64,000 nt of DNA. Source: Oryzisolibacter propanilivorax. Its GTDB lineage: Bacteria; Pseudomonadota; Gammaproteobacteria; Burkholderiales; Burkholderiaceae_C. The stretch's first letter is position 1. The number at the start of each line of letters is the position of its first letter. The notes under the pieces are model-generated. The model ran no database searches and was not told the origin of the DNA. It was given only the letters and a program-made list of their open reading frames with translations. Shown one piece after another: positions 27,963 to 37,167 of the stretch. Both the position numbers and the translations under genes were made by a program. Where the stretch lies: positions 1 through 64,000 of the forward strand of contig NZ_FNHP01000001.1 in the NCBI RefSeq assembly GCF_900103645.1. Direction: 5' to 3'.

Positions 27963-29117
27963 ATGGAACTACGGTTGAACGACGAGCAAAAGATGATCGC
28001 CGAGAGCGCGGCGCAGGTGCTGCAGGAACGCAGCTCCGGCGAACGCGTGCGGCAGGTGCTGGAACAGGGCGGCCTGGATCGCGCGCTTTGGCAGGAGGCC
28101 TGTGCGCTGGGCTGGACGGCGCTGGCCGTGCCCGAGCAGGCCGGCGGCATGGGACTGGGCCTGACCGAGCTGGTACTACTGCAGGAGCAGTTGGGCTGGC
28201 ACTTGGCCTGCATTCCCTTCTTCGACGCCGTGGTGGCGCCTGCGCCGCTGTGGCGCCATCTGGCGCAGCATGGCGGTGCCTCCGGCCTGGCGGCTGTCGA
28301 GCGGCTGGCGCTGTCCGGGCAGATCTGCGTGCTGGGCATGGCAGTGGACGGCAGCCTGGGCGCGCAGGCCAAGCTGCAGCGCAGGACCGAAGGTGGCTGG
28401 GAGCTGGATGGCATCTGGCCCCAGGTCGCATCTGCCGCCCATGCCGATGCATTGCTGCTGCCCGCGCAGCTGCCGGACGGCACGTATGCGCTGGTGGCGC
28501 TGACGGTGCAGGCGTCCGGCCTGCAGTTGCAGCCACAGGCCACGGTCGACGGCAGCCGCAGCAGTGCGCGGATACAGGCAGTGCAGGTGGCCGTTTCGCC
28601 GGATGATGTGCTGTTGCAGGGCGACGCTCTGGCGCAGCTGTGGGAGCCGTTGCGCCAGCATGCCGCCATCGGCCTTGCGGCCGAGCAGGTCGGCGCGGCC
28701 GATCGCGCCCTGCAGCTGGCCGTGGCCTATACCTGCGAGCGCCAGCAATTCGGCAAGCCGGTGGGCAGCTTCCAGGCGGTCAAGCACCGCGCCGCGCAGA
28801 TGCTGGTGCAGGTCGAGCTGGCACGTTCGGCGGTCTATGAGGCGGCCTTCCTGGCCGATGCGCCGGATTCGGCGGGCGACCTGCTGTTGCCTGCTGCGCA
28901 GGCACGCACGCAGGCCACGCAGGCGGCGCTGTTCTGCACGCGTGAATGCATCCAGCTGCACGGGGGCGTGGGGTTCACCTGGGAATACGACCCGCACCTG
29001 TATTTCCGCCGGGCACAGGCTGGCAGCCAGCGCATGGGCACGGTGGCGGAGTGGCTGGAGCAGGCGGCAGTGCGGTTGCTGGACCAACAGCACGAGGCTA
29101 AGGAGGCAGTGGCATGA
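27963..29117 (+). CDS. Acyl-CoA dehydrogenase, non-canonical partner subunit
   Basis: A 384-aa ACAD-fold protein with N-terminal LNDEQKMIAESAAQVL and the C-terminal domain CERQQFGKPVGSFQAVKHRAAQMLVQVE / QLHGGVGFTWEYDPHLYFRRA. The central SEPGAGSD-type motif is missing, as in its counterparts at 22940 and 59919. It overlaps the next ACAD by ATGA, so the two most likely form one alpha2beta2 enzyme. The ATG at 27963 follows GTG 27960; either could be used. Confidence 0.82.
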   Translation: MELRLNDEQKMIAESAAQVLQERSSGERVRQVLEQGGLDRALWQEACALGWTALAVPEQAGGMGLGLTELVLLQEQLGWHLACIPFFDAVVAPAPLWRHLAQHGGASGLAAVERLALSGQICVLGMAVDGSLGAQAKLQRRTEGGWELDGIWPQVASAAHADALLLPAQLPDGTYALVALTVQASGLQLQPQATVDGSRSSARIQAVQVAVSPDDVLLQGDALAQLWEPLRQHAAIGLAAEQVGAADRALQLAVAYTCERQQFGKPVGSFQAVKHRAAQMLVQVELARSAVYEAAFLADAPDSAGDLLLPAAQARTQATQAALFCTRECIQLHGGVGFTWEYDPHLYFRRAQAGSQRMGTVAEWLEQAAVRLLDQQHEAKEAVA

Positions 29118-30286
29118 ACATGCAGGAATCGGAAATCAACCGCGCCTTCCGTACCGAAGTGCGCGCCTGGATGGCCGCGCACCTGAGCGGCCGCTTCGCT
29201 GCGCTCAAGCATGTCAGCGGCCTGGGGGCACAGGGCTATGATGCGCAGCTGGCCAAGGAGTGGGAGCAGGAGCTGGCCCGCGGCGGCTGGACCGGCATCG
29301 GCTGGGAGGCGCAGTACGGCGGGCGCGGCCTGCCGCTGTCGCAGCAGCTGATCTTCCACGAGGAGTACGTGCGCTGCGGCGGTCCGGGGCGCATCGGGCA
29401 CATCGGCGAGACGCTGCTGGCGCCGACCCTGATGGCCTACGGCACGCCGGAACAAAAAGCGCGCTTCCTGCCTGGCATCCTGGCCGGTACGGATTACTGG
29501 GCACAGGGCTATTCCGAGCCCGGTGCCGGCTCCGACCTGGCGGCCATCCGCACCCGGGCGCGCCGCGACGAAACCACCGGCGAATGGGTCATCGACGGCC
29601 AGAAGGTCTGGACCTCGTGGGCACACGAGTCGGACTGGATCTTCGTGCTGGCGCGCACGCAGGAAGGTGCGGCGGCCGGTGGCCGCCATCAGGGCATGGT
29701 GCTGCTGCTGGTGCCGCTGCACCAGCCGGGGGTGGAGATCCGGCCGATCCGCCAGATCACCGGGACGTCCGAGTTCAACGAAGTCTTCTTCGACGGCGCG
29801 CGCACCGAGGGCAGCCTGCACCTGGGCCCGGTGGGCGACGGCTGGAAGGTGGCCATGTACCTGCTGGGCTGCGAGCGCGGCGCCTCCACGTTGGGCCAGC
29901 AGGCGCATTTCCGGCACGAGCTGGAGCTGCTGCTGGCGCTGGCGCGGCGCAATGGCGCGGCACGCGACCCGCTGCTGCGCCAGCGGCTGGCGGTGGTCGC
30001 GCTGGGTCTCCAGACTCTGCGCAGCCACGCGCTGCGCGCCCTGGCTGCCGACGCGCCGGCGCGGGTCACGCTGGTGTCCAAGTACGCCTGGTCGAACTGG
30101 CACCGGGACCTGGGCGAGCTGGCGATGGACGTGCTGGGCGATGCCGGCCTGCTCCTGCAGGACGATGCCGACCTGGCAGCGCTGCAGCAGCTGTGGCTGG
30201 TCAGCCGGGCCGACACCATCTATGCCGGCACCAACGAAATCCAGCTGAACCTCATGGCCGAGCGCGGCCTGGGCATGCCGCGATAG
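29114..30286 (+). CDS. Acyl-CoA dehydrogenase, FAD-binding-type subunit
   Basis: A 390-aa ACAD with YSEPGAGSDLAAIRTRA, GQKVWTSWAHESDW, and the C-terminal ADTIYAGTNEIQLNLMAERGLGMPR. It is translationally coupled to the preceding partner subunit. The pair resembles the heterotetrameric steroid dehydrogenases (IpdE1-IpdE2 type); its position after ipdF supports a C/D-ring step, but a side-chain step cannot be excluded. A GC-rich hairpin follows the stop. Confidence 0.83.
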   Translation: MNMQESEINRAFRTEVRAWMAAHLSGRFAALKHVSGLGAQGYDAQLAKEWEQELARGGWTGIGWEAQYGGRGLPLSQQLIFHEEYVRCGGPGRIGHIGETLLAPTLMAYGTPEQKARFLPGILAGTDYWAQGYSEPGAGSDLAAIRTRARRDETTGEWVIDGQKVWTSWAHESDWIFVLARTQEGAAAGGRHQGMVLLLVPLHQPGVEIRPIRQITGTSEFNEVFFDGARTEGSLHLGPVGDGWKVAMYLLGCERGASTLGQQAHFRHELELLLALARRNGAARDPLLRQRLAVVALGLQTLRSHALRALAADAPARVTLVSKYAWSNWHRDLGELAMDVLGDAGLLLQDDADLAALQQLWLVSRADTIYAGTNEIQLNLMAERGLGMPR

Positions 30287-30302
30287 GCGCGGCGTGTGTA
30301 GA

Positions 30303-30325
30303 GGGCGCGTGGGCGCCCGACTTTT
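30303..30325 (+). terminator. Hairpin with short T run after the ACAD pair
   Basis: GGGCGC (30303-30308) pairs with GCGCCC (30313-30318), followed by GACTTTTG. A modest intrinsic terminator just upstream of operator C. Confidence 0.55.
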
Positions 30326-30340
30326 GACATACACCCGGCA

Positions 30341-30356
30341 TCGTCCAGGCAGACGA
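30341..30356. promoter_or_regulatory. Steroid-cluster operator C (before SDR 30421)
   Basis: TCGTCC-AGGC-AGACGA. Centre to ATG is 72.5 bp. A -10-like GATGAT (30379-30384) is centred 33 bp downstream. Confidence 0.75.
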
Positions 30357-30420
30357 TGTTGCAGCGCAACCGGGGGCTGATGATCGACGGCAATCTGTTT
30401 ACTTTTTTTCAGCAGTTGCC

Positions 30421-31206
30421 ATGACCTCTGTACCTTCCTACGTTGCCCCGCACGGCCTGCTCAAGGGCAAGACCGTCCTTGTCACGGCTGCCGCTGGCGC
30501 CGGCATCGGGTTTTCCGCTGCCAAACGCTGCGCCGAGGAGGGCTGCCAGGCGCTGTTCATTTCCGACGTGCACGAGCGCCGGTTACAGGAGGCCGTGGCC
30601 CAGATCAAGCGCGAGACTGGCCTGGAAAACGTGCACGGCCAGCTGTGCGACGTGAGTCAGGAGGATCAGGTGCAAGGGCTGATCGACGCCGCACAGCAGG
30701 TCATGGGCGGCATCGACGTGCTCATCAACAACGCAGGCTTGGGCACCAGCTGCAAGGTGGTGGACATGCCTGACGAGGAGTGGCACAAGGTCATCGACGT
30801 CACCCTGACCGGCACCTTCCGCATGACGCGTGCCACCCTCAGGCATATGCAGCCGCGCGGCAAGGGGGTGATCGTGAACAACGCCTCGGTGCTGGGCTGG
30901 CGCGCGCAGGTCGAGCAGGCGCACTACGCCGCCGCCAAAGCCGGCGTGATGGCCCTGACGCGCTGCTCGGCGCTGGAGGCCGCGCCGCACGGCGTGCGCA
31001 TCAACGCCGTGGCGCCGTCGATCGCCATCCATGCCTTCCTGAAAAAATCGGCTTCGGAGGAGCTGCTGCAAAAGCTCTCCGAGAAGGAAGCCTTCGGCCG
31101 TGGCGCTGAGCCCTGGGAAGTCGCCAACGTCATGGTGTTCCTGGCCAGCGACTACTCGTCCTACATGACCGGCGAGGTGGTGTCGGTCAGCTCGCAGAGG
31201 GCCTGA
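30421..31206 (+). CDS. SDR-family oxidoreductase
   Basis: A 261-aa SDR with an unusual cofactor loop TAAAGAGIG in place of TGxxxGIG, NNAG, and an NNAS...YAAAK active site. It starts the operon SDR-MaoC-thiolase, which looks like the second half of a beta-oxidation round (hydration, dehydrogenation, thiolysis). The most likely role is oxidation of a 3-hydroxyacyl-CoA on the steroid side chain or ring remnant. Confidence 0.72.
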   Translation: MTSVPSYVAPHGLLKGKTVLVTAAAGAGIGFSAAKRCAEEGCQALFISDVHERRLQEAVAQIKRETGLENVHGQLCDVSQEDQVQGLIDAAQQVMGGIDVLINNAGLGTSCKVVDMPDEEWHKVIDVTLTGTFRMTRATLRHMQPRGKGVIVNNASVLGWRAQVEQAHYAAAKAGVMALTRCSALEAAPHGVRINAVAPSIAIHAFLKKSASEELLQKLSEKEAFGRGAEPWEVANVMVFLASDYSSYMTGEVVSVSSQRA

Positions 31207-31209
31207 GGC

Positions 31210-31695
31210 ATGAGCGCGACGACTTCCGGGGCGCCGGCCGGCGTGGTGTTCGATTCCGTGGCCGCGGTGCTGGCCGCTGTGGGCCAGCCCCTGGGCGAGA
31301 CCAGCTGGATGCCCATCACCCAAGCGCGTATTCAGCAGTTCGCCGACGCCACGGGCGACCAGCAATGGATCCACGTCGATCCCGAGCGGGCACGCTCCGG
31401 CCCGTTCGGCGCCTGCGTGGCGCATGGCTATCTGACGCTGTCGCTGGCCAACCTGTTCCTGCCGCAGCTGGTGCGCTACGAGGGCCTGCGCATGGGCGTG
31501 AACTATGGTTGCGACAAGGTGCGCTTTCCGGCGCCGGTGCGTGTCGACTCGAACATCCGCGGCAGCGGCGAGGTGGTGGCGGCCAGCGCCATCGGCGACG
31601 ACGGCGTGCAGGTGACGGTGCGCATCACCGTCCAGGTGCAGGGCCAGGACAAGCCCGGCTGCGTCGTAGACACCATCAGCCGGCTGTATTTCTGA
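31210..31695 (+). CDS. MaoC-family (R)-enoyl-CoA hydratase
   Basis: A 161-aa single hot-dog protein with the hydratase-2 motif: ATGDQQWIHVDPERA (Asp and His of the active site), GPFGACVAHGYLTLSL and the dimer strand MGVNYGCDKVRFPAPV. It adds water across the enoyl-CoA double bond. Only three bases separate it from the SDR before it, and the thiolase follows 73 bases later. Confidence 0.85.
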   Translation: MSATTSGAPAGVVFDSVAAVLAAVGQPLGETSWMPITQARIQQFADATGDQQWIHVDPERARSGPFGACVAHGYLTLSLANLFLPQLVRYEGLRMGVNYGCDKVRFPAPVRVDSNIRGSGEVVAASAIGDDGVQVTVRITVQVQGQDKPGCVVDTISRLYF

Positions 31696-31768
31696 GCGGC
31701 AGCGGCGCGCTGCCGTTGGCCCGTTTCCCGTTTTCGCCCATTCCTGAATCTGAAAGAAAGCACTTCCC

Positions 31769-32971
31769 ATGCAAGACGCAGTCATCGTTTCCACCGCACG
31801 CACCCCCATCGGCAAGGCCTTCCGCGGCGCCTTCAATGACACCGAGGCGCCGGTGCTGGGCGGCCACGTAATCCGCGCGGCGCTGGACAAGGCGAAGGTG
31901 GACGGCGCGGATGTGGGCGACGTCATCCTCGGCATTGCCGCGCAACAGGGCACGCAGGGCTACAACCTGGGCCGCCTGTGCACCTATGTCGCCGGGCTGC
32001 CGGAAAGCGTGGGCGGAATGGCCATCGACCGCCTGTGCGCCTCGGGCCTGATGAGCATCGCCACCGCCGCCAAGAGCATCATGGCCGGCGAGCTGGACGT
32101 GGCCGTGGCTGGCGGGCTGGAATCGATCTCGCTGGTGCAGAACAAGCACAAGAACAGCTACCGTGCCCAGTCCAAGGCTGTGCTGGCTGCCGAGCCCACC
32201 GCCTACATCCAGATGATCGAGACCGCCGAGCTGGTCAGCCAGCGCTACGGCATCAGCCGCCAGGCGCAGGACGAATACGCCCTGCGCAGCCAGCAGCGCG
32301 TGGCGGCGGCGCAGGCCAGGGGCCTGTTCGCCGAAGAGATCGTGCCGCTCGCCAGCATCAAGCAACTGTTCGATAAGGAAGGCAACGTCGTCGGCACCGA
32401 GGAGGTGACCCTGACGCAGGACGAGGGCAACCGCACCGACACCACGCTGGAAAGCCTGGCCAAGCTCCGACCGGTGTGGAAGAACGGCCAGTGGGTGCCC
32501 GAGGGACAGTTCATCACCGCTGGCAATGCCTCCCAGCTGTCCGACGGCGCCAGCGTCAGCGTGCTGATGAGCGCCGAGCAGGCACGCGAGCGCGGCCTGG
32601 AGCCGCTGGGCACCTACCGCGGCGTGGCGGTGGCCGGTTGCCGCACCGACGAGATGGGCATCGGCCCGGTCTACGCCATCCCGAAGCTGCTGCAGCAGCA
32701 TGGACTGTCGGTGAAGGACATTGATTTGTGGGAAATCAATGAGGCTTTTGCCTGCCAGGTGATCCACTGCCGCGATATCCTCGGCATTCCCGACGACCGC
32801 TTGAACGTCAACGGTGGGGCCATCGCCATTGGTCATCCTTTCGGCATGTCCGGCGCGCGCCTGGTGGGCCATGCGCTTCTGGAAGGCCGCCGGCGCGGCG
32901 CGCGCTATGCCGTGGTGAGCATGTGCATCGGCGGCGGCATGGGCGCCGCCGGGCTGTTCGAGATCCACTGA
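31769..32971 (+). CDS. Acetyl-CoA acetyltransferase / 3-ketoacyl-CoA thiolase
   Basis: A 400-aa thiolase: [16 protein letters not shown] with nucleophile Cys90, [24 protein letters not shown] with His356 and [12 protein letters not shown] with Cys386. It is distinct from FadA6 at 24076 and from the Ltp2-type protein at 53331, so the window carries three thiolase-superfamily proteins with different presumed substrates. It completes the SDR-MaoC-thiolase module driven by operator C. Confidence 0.88.
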   Translation: MQDAVIVSTARTPIGKAFRGAFNDTEAPVLGGHVIRAALDKAKVDGADVGDVILGIAAQQGTQGYNLGRLCTYVAGLPESVGGMAIDRLCASGLMSIATAAKSIMAGELDVAVAGGLESISLVQNKHKNSYRAQSKAVLAAEPTAYIQMIETAELVSQRYGISRQAQDEYALRSQQRVAAAQARGLFAEEIVPLASIKQLFDKEGNVVGTEEVTLTQDEGNRTDTTLESLAKLRPVWKNGQWVPEGQFITAGNASQLSDGASVSVLMSAEQARERGLEPLGTYRGVAVAGCRTDEMGIGPVYAIPKLLQQHGLSVKDIDLWEINEAFACQVIHCRDILGIPDDRLNVNGGAIAIGHPFGMSGARLVGHALLEGRRRGARYAVVSMCIGGGMGAAGLFEIH

Positions 32972-33011
32972 GTCGAGTCGTCACATATCGCCAGCAACAG
33001 GTCGGTGCCTC

Positions 33012-34256
33012 ATGAGTGACAGTGCATTTGCCAGAATGGGTTTTGCGGGCTACACGGCAGGCTCCCTGGCGTGCGTGCTCAAGGACCTGCCGGTGGTCGA
33101 GCGGCCGCCGGTCAGCGCCAGCGCGGCCGAAGACTTCATCACCGTGGAGCAGTTCAGCCAGCTGTCCGCGCTGCTGTACGAGGCAGCGCTGGACCCGCAG
33201 GCCTGGAAGGATTTCCTGGCCGCGCTGCGCAAGCAGCTAGGCGGCAACTTCGCCTCTCTGATCGTGCGCCCCGGCAATGGCGACGATGTCGGGCTGATCA
33301 TCTCCGCCGCCGCCGACCGCCAGGAATTTCTGAGCGGCAGCACCAACATCGGCCTCAGCCCCCTGCGCGATCTGGCCACCGACCGCATCACCACGCTGGG
33401 CGACCTGGTGCCCGAGAATGAGTGGCGCAATTCGCGCTACTACCTCGACTGGTGCCGGGACCTGGGCGTGTTCCACGTCCTGGCGGCCGACGTGGTCACC
33501 AAGGACGGCTGCGTCTATGGCCTGCGGGTGACGCGGCCCGAAAGCATGCCCAACTTCGGTCCGCGCGAGCGCGAGTTCGGCACCATGCTGCTGCCGCACA
33601 TCAAGCGCGCGCTGAACCTGCACCTGTCGATGAACCAGGACCGCCAGGTCATCTCGCTGTACAGCCGCGCCATGGCGCAGCTGATGGTCGGCGTGATCAT
33701 CCTGGACCAGAACGGCCAGGTGATTGAGAGCAACCCGGCCGCCTCCAGCATCCTGGAGCAGCAGGACGGCCTGAAGGTCAGCGGCGGCATGCTCGAGGCG
33801 ACCTATGCCAACGACAACCGCAAGCTGCAGCGCCTGATCAAGGATGCGCTGCTGCACACCCGCGTATCGCGCCTGAGCATGACCGAGGGCATGGCGATCA
33901 GCCGCCAGTCCGGCCAGCTGAACTGGGGCGTGGTGGTGCAAAGCATGTCGGCCGATGAGTGGACCGAAGGCAAGCAGCGGCCCAGTGTCGCGGTCTTCGT
34001 GCGCGACACCAGCGGCAAGGCCGATCCGCCGGTCAAACTGGCGCAGCAGCTGTTCCAGCTGACGCCAGCCGAAACCGCGCTGGCCATCCAGCTGGCCAAT
34101 GGCCTGTCGCTGGAAGAAACCGCCGAGCTGCTGAACATCCGGCGCAACACCGCACGCGCGCACCTGCGCTCCATCTTCTCCAAGACCGGCGTGCGGCGCC
34201 AGACCGAGCTGGTGCGCATTTTCCTCAACAGCGTCGCCTGGTTAGGCGACAAGTAG
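33012..34256 (+). CDS. LuxR-family transcriptional regulator, candidate activator of the steroid cluster
   Basis: A 414-aa protein with a long N-terminal region (about 35-330, two probable sensory domains; the segment near 225-300 reads like a PAS domain) and a C-terminal LuxR-type HTH (LTPAETALAIQLANGLSLEE ... RRNTARAHLRSIFSKTGVRRQ). It has no phospho-receiver or acyl-homoserine-lactone motif that I can recognise. It is the only transcription factor seen between 12.6 and 64 kb and so the best candidate for the twelve operators. TeiR, the LuxR-type steroid regulator of C. testosteroni, is a plausible comparison. No operator precedes it. Confidence 0.8.
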   Translation: MSDSAFARMGFAGYTAGSLACVLKDLPVVERPPVSASAAEDFITVEQFSQLSALLYEAALDPQAWKDFLAALRKQLGGNFASLIVRPGNGDDVGLIISAAADRQEFLSGSTNIGLSPLRDLATDRITTLGDLVPENEWRNSRYYLDWCRDLGVFHVLAADVVTKDGCVYGLRVTRPESMPNFGPREREFGTMLLPHIKRALNLHLSMNQDRQVISLYSRAMAQLMVGVIILDQNGQVIESNPAASSILEQQDGLKVSGGMLEATYANDNRKLQRLIKDALLHTRVSRLSMTEGMAISRQSGQLNWGVVVQSMSADEWTEGKQRPSVAVFVRDTSGKADPPVKLAQQLFQLTPAETALAIQLANGLSLEETAELLNIRRNTARAHLRSIFSKTGVRRQTELVRIFLNSVAWLGDK

Positions 34257-34331
34257 GCGGCCTTTTCTTCCTGATCGGCGCGCCGGGGCGGTGACCGGCG
34301 CCGTTGTGCAAGGGGCACGAAAGGATCCCGC

Positions 34332-34347
34332 TCGTCCTTTCGGAGGA
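34332..34347. promoter_or_regulatory. Steroid-cluster operator D (before SDR 34414)
   Basis: TCGTCC-TTTC-GGAGGA. Centre to ATG is 74.5 bp. A -10-like CACATT (34370-34375) is centred 33 bp downstream. Confidence 0.7.
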
Positions 34348-34413
34348 TGAAGCCTGCGCCACGAAGCCGCACATTGCCCTCCTGTCACAGCAATCACATG
34401 AGAGGAGGCAGCA

Positions 34414-35157
34414 ATGTTCCGTCTGGACAAGAAAGTGGCCCTGGTCAGCGGCGCCGGCCGCGGCATGGGGTTCGGCGTGGCGCAAGCGCTGGCGACGCAG
34501 GGCGCGACCGTCATCGTGAACGACTTCCATGCCGACCGTGCCGAAGCGGCGGCCCGGCAATTGCGCGACGCAGGTTTTCAGGCCCACGCCGCCGCGGCCG
34601 ACATGACGGACCGCGGCGCGATCTTTGCCATGGTCGAGCAGGTGCTGCACCAGGCAGGTGCCGTGGATATCTTCGTGCACAACGCCGGCATCCCGGCGCA
34701 GGGCTGGGGCTACACGCCGTTCCTGCAGTCGCCCGAATCCGAATGGAATGCCTGGCTGCAGCTCAATCTGCACGGTCTGATGCACGCCTGCCAGGCCCTG
34801 TTGCCCGGCATGATCGAGCGCCGCTGGGGCCGTGTGGTGGCCATCAACTCCGATGCGGCGCGTACTGCCACCGGCATGGGTCTGTGCGCTTACGGCGCGG
34901 CCAAGGCTGCTGCGGCGGGCTTCATTCGCAACCTGTCTGGCGAGGTGGGGCCGCATGGTGTTACCGCCAACGCGTTGTCGCTGGGCACCATGAACAACTG
35001 GGAAGGCTCCGAGAAGATCGCGCGCAAGGGCACCTCAGTCGGGCGCGCGGGTTCGCCGCAGGACGTGGGCGCGGCCGTGGTCTACCTGGCCTCGCCAGAG
35101 GCCGAGTGGGTCAATGGCCAGGTGCTGGCGGTGAACGGCGGCTCCCTGGTGGCCTGA
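34414..35157 (+). CDS. SDR-family oxidoreductase
   Basis: A 247-aa SDR: SGAGRGMG, HNAG in place of NNAG, and an INSDAA...YGAAK active site. Preceded by AGAGGAGG and operator D. The next gene is 287 bases away behind its own operator, so this SDR may be monocistronic. Substrate not readable; a hydroxysteroid or 3-hydroxyacyl-CoA is likely from context. Confidence 0.72.
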   Translation: MFRLDKKVALVSGAGRGMGFGVAQALATQGATVIVNDFHADRAEAAARQLRDAGFQAHAAAADMTDRGAIFAMVEQVLHQAGAVDIFVHNAGIPAQGWGYTPFLQSPESEWNAWLQLNLHGLMHACQALLPGMIERRWGRVVAINSDAARTATGMGLCAYGAAKAAAAGFIRNLSGEVGPHGVTANALSLGTMNNWEGSEKIARKGTSVGRAGSPQDVGAAVVYLASPEAEWVNGQVLAVNGGSLVA

Positions 35158-35346
35158 GAACGTGTGAAAGAACCCGCCATGCCCGCTCATCCCGCCAAAA
35201 CACACCCGTTCGTTGTTGCAAATGCTCGCCATAGCCCGCGCCATGGCTGCGCTTTGCGCCTGGATCGGCTGCGTCTTCGCGGACTGCTCGGCCACGCCGG
35301 ATTTATTCACACGTTCTGAGTTATTGCACACACGCAGGCTTGTCCC

Positions 35347-35362
35347 TAGTCTGAAACGGGTA
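35347..35362. promoter_or_regulatory. Steroid-cluster operator E (degenerate, before the GMC gene)
   Basis: TAGTCT-GAAA-CGGGTA: good left half, poor right half. Centre to start is 89.5 bp; CAGCCT (35385-35390) lies 33 bp downstream. The 286-base gap 35158-35443 holds nothing else that I recognise. Confidence 0.5.
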
Positions 35363-35443
35363 GGTGCGCAGCGCCGGTGCGTGGCAGCCTTGCAGATGGG
35401 CAGGTGCATGTGCGTCCATTGCCCGCATTCCAGGAGATGCCGC

Positions 35444-37153
35444 GTGGCGGAGTGTTTCGACTACATCGTGATCGGTGCCGGCTCCGCCGGCGGTTTGCTG
35501 GCCGCCCGGCTGAGCGAGGACAGCGGCACGCGCGTGCTGCTGCTCGAAGGCGGCGGGACGCACAAGGACCTGCTGGTGGACATGCCTTCCGGCTGGGGGC
35601 AGATGGTGCATGACCCGAAATATTCCTGGGGCCACCGCACTGAGCCTGAGCGCTACGCCGGCGGTCGCTGCATCGACCTGCCGCGCGGCAAGCGCCTGGG
35701 CGGTTCGTCGTCCATCAACGGCATGATGTACGTGCGCGGCGACCGCAGCGACTACGACAGCTGGGCCGCGCTGGGTGCGACCGGCTGGAGCTATGACGAG
35801 CTGCTGCCCCACTTCGTGCGCACCGAGGGCCAGTGCAGCCAGGCGCCGCACTTCGCCCGCCCCTGGCATGGCCGCGGTGGACCGCTGACCGCCAGCGACC
35901 TGCCGGCCGCGCACCCGGTGTCGCAGCGCATGGTCGAGGCCGCAGTCCAGGCCGGCCTGCCGCGCTGCCCGGACTTCAACAACGGCCACCCGGACGGTGC
36001 AGGGCTGTTTCAGGTCAACGTGCAAGGCGGCCGGCGCTCCTCCATCGCGCGCAACGCCATCGAGCCGGCGATGCGCCGCGCCAACCTGGCGGTGCGCATG
36101 CACATGCAGGTGACGCGCATCCAGGTGCACGAGGGCCGCGCCTGCGGCGTGCAGTGGCAGGACGCAACCAGCGGCCGGCACAGCGCCCGCGCGACGCGCG
36201 AAGTGCTGCTGTGTGCGGGTGCGCTGCAGTCGCCGCAGTTGTTGATGCTGTCGGGCATCGGGCCGGGGGAACACCTACGCGAACTGGGCCTGGAGGTGGT
36301 GCGCGACCTGCCCGGCGTGGGCGAGAACCTGCAGGACCACGCCATCGTGCCCATGTCCTGGCGTTTGAAGGCTGGCACGCCCAGCCTGAATGCCTCGCTG
36401 CGCGGCCTTGGCATGCTGGCAGCGGTGACGCGCTACTTTCTGACGCGCCGCGGCGCCATGGTCATGCCCGCGTCCGAATTCGCCGCGTGGTGCAGCAGCG
36501 ACCCGGCACTGCCCTACCGCGACATCCAGATCCACGGCTTGCCGGTGACGGGCGATATCGAGGCCTTCATGCGCGACGGCAAGACCTACCGCACCGAGCC
36601 TTTTCCCGGCATGACCATGGCGCCTTACCAGGTGCGTCCACATTCGCGCGGGCAGCTGCGCCTGCGCAGTGCTGACCCGCTGGCACTGGCCAGTGTGCGC
36701 ATGAACTATCTGCACGATGAGCGCGACCGCATCGCGCTGCTGCATGGCATGCGCATGGTGATGCACATCGCGCGCCAGTCGGCGCTGGCCGAATGGATAG
36801 AAGCGCAGACGCGCCCTGGCCCCGAGGTGCAGACCGACGCCGAGCTGCTCGACTGGCTGGCGCAGTACCTGGGCTCGGGGCACCACGCCAGCGGCACCTG
36901 CCGCATGGGCCGTGCCGACGATCCGCTGGCGGTGGTGACGCCGGACCTGCGCGTGCGCGGCGTGGACGGGCTGCGCGTGATCGACGCCTCGGTCATGCCG
37001 CACCTGGTCTCGGGCAACACCAATGCCGCGTCGGTGGTCATCGGTGACAAGGGCGCTGACCTGGTGCTCGGCCGTCCGGCCCTGCCGCCCCTGACCTTGC
37101 CGCACTCCGCGCCCCTGCCACATGCCGCCGAGGCCGCTGCAATCGCTTCCTGA
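35444..37153 (+). CDS. GMC-family FAD oxidoreductase (choline dehydrogenase-like)
   Basis: A 569-aa GMC flavoprotein: ADP-binding YIVIGAGSAGGLLAARLSE at the N-terminus, the GMC signature GKRLGGSSSINGMMYVRG, and the C-terminal His-Asn pair (HHASGTCRMG, SGNTNAASVVIGDKGADLV). Family members oxidise alcohols to carbonyls; a steroid side-chain or ring alcohol is the likely substrate here. The frame is open from 35213, but GTG 35444 has AGGAG seven bases before it and begins exactly at the conserved fold. The MFS gene follows 14 bases later. Confidence 0.85.
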   Translation: MAECFDYIVIGAGSAGGLLAARLSEDSGTRVLLLEGGGTHKDLLVDMPSGWGQMVHDPKYSWGHRTEPERYAGGRCIDLPRGKRLGGSSSINGMMYVRGDRSDYDSWAALGATGWSYDELLPHFVRTEGQCSQAPHFARPWHGRGGPLTASDLPAAHPVSQRMVEAAVQAGLPRCPDFNNGHPDGAGLFQVNVQGGRRSSIARNAIEPAMRRANLAVRMHMQVTRIQVHEGRACGVQWQDATSGRHSARATREVLLCAGALQSPQLLMLSGIGPGEHLRELGLEVVRDLPGVGENLQDHAIVPMSWRLKAGTPSLNASLRGLGMLAAVTRYFLTRRGAMVMPASEFAAWCSSDPALPYRDIQIHGLPVTGDIEAFMRDGKTYRTEPFPGMTMAPYQVRPHSRGQLRLRSADPLALASVRMNYLHDERDRIALLHGMRMVMHIARQSALAEWIEAQTRPGPEVQTDAELLDWLAQYLGSGHHASGTCRMGRADDPLAVVTPDLRVRGVDGLRVIDASVMPHLVSGNTNAASVVIGDKGADLVLGRPALPPLTLPHSAPLPHAAEAAAIAS

Positions 37154-37167
37154 AACCCGTCTGTCCC

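Noticed and set aside
26726-28669. Long minus-strand frame opposite the amidase, IpdF and ACAD genes
   Set aside because: Low-complexity Ser/Ala/Pro/Arg translation without motifs, antisense to three clear genes.
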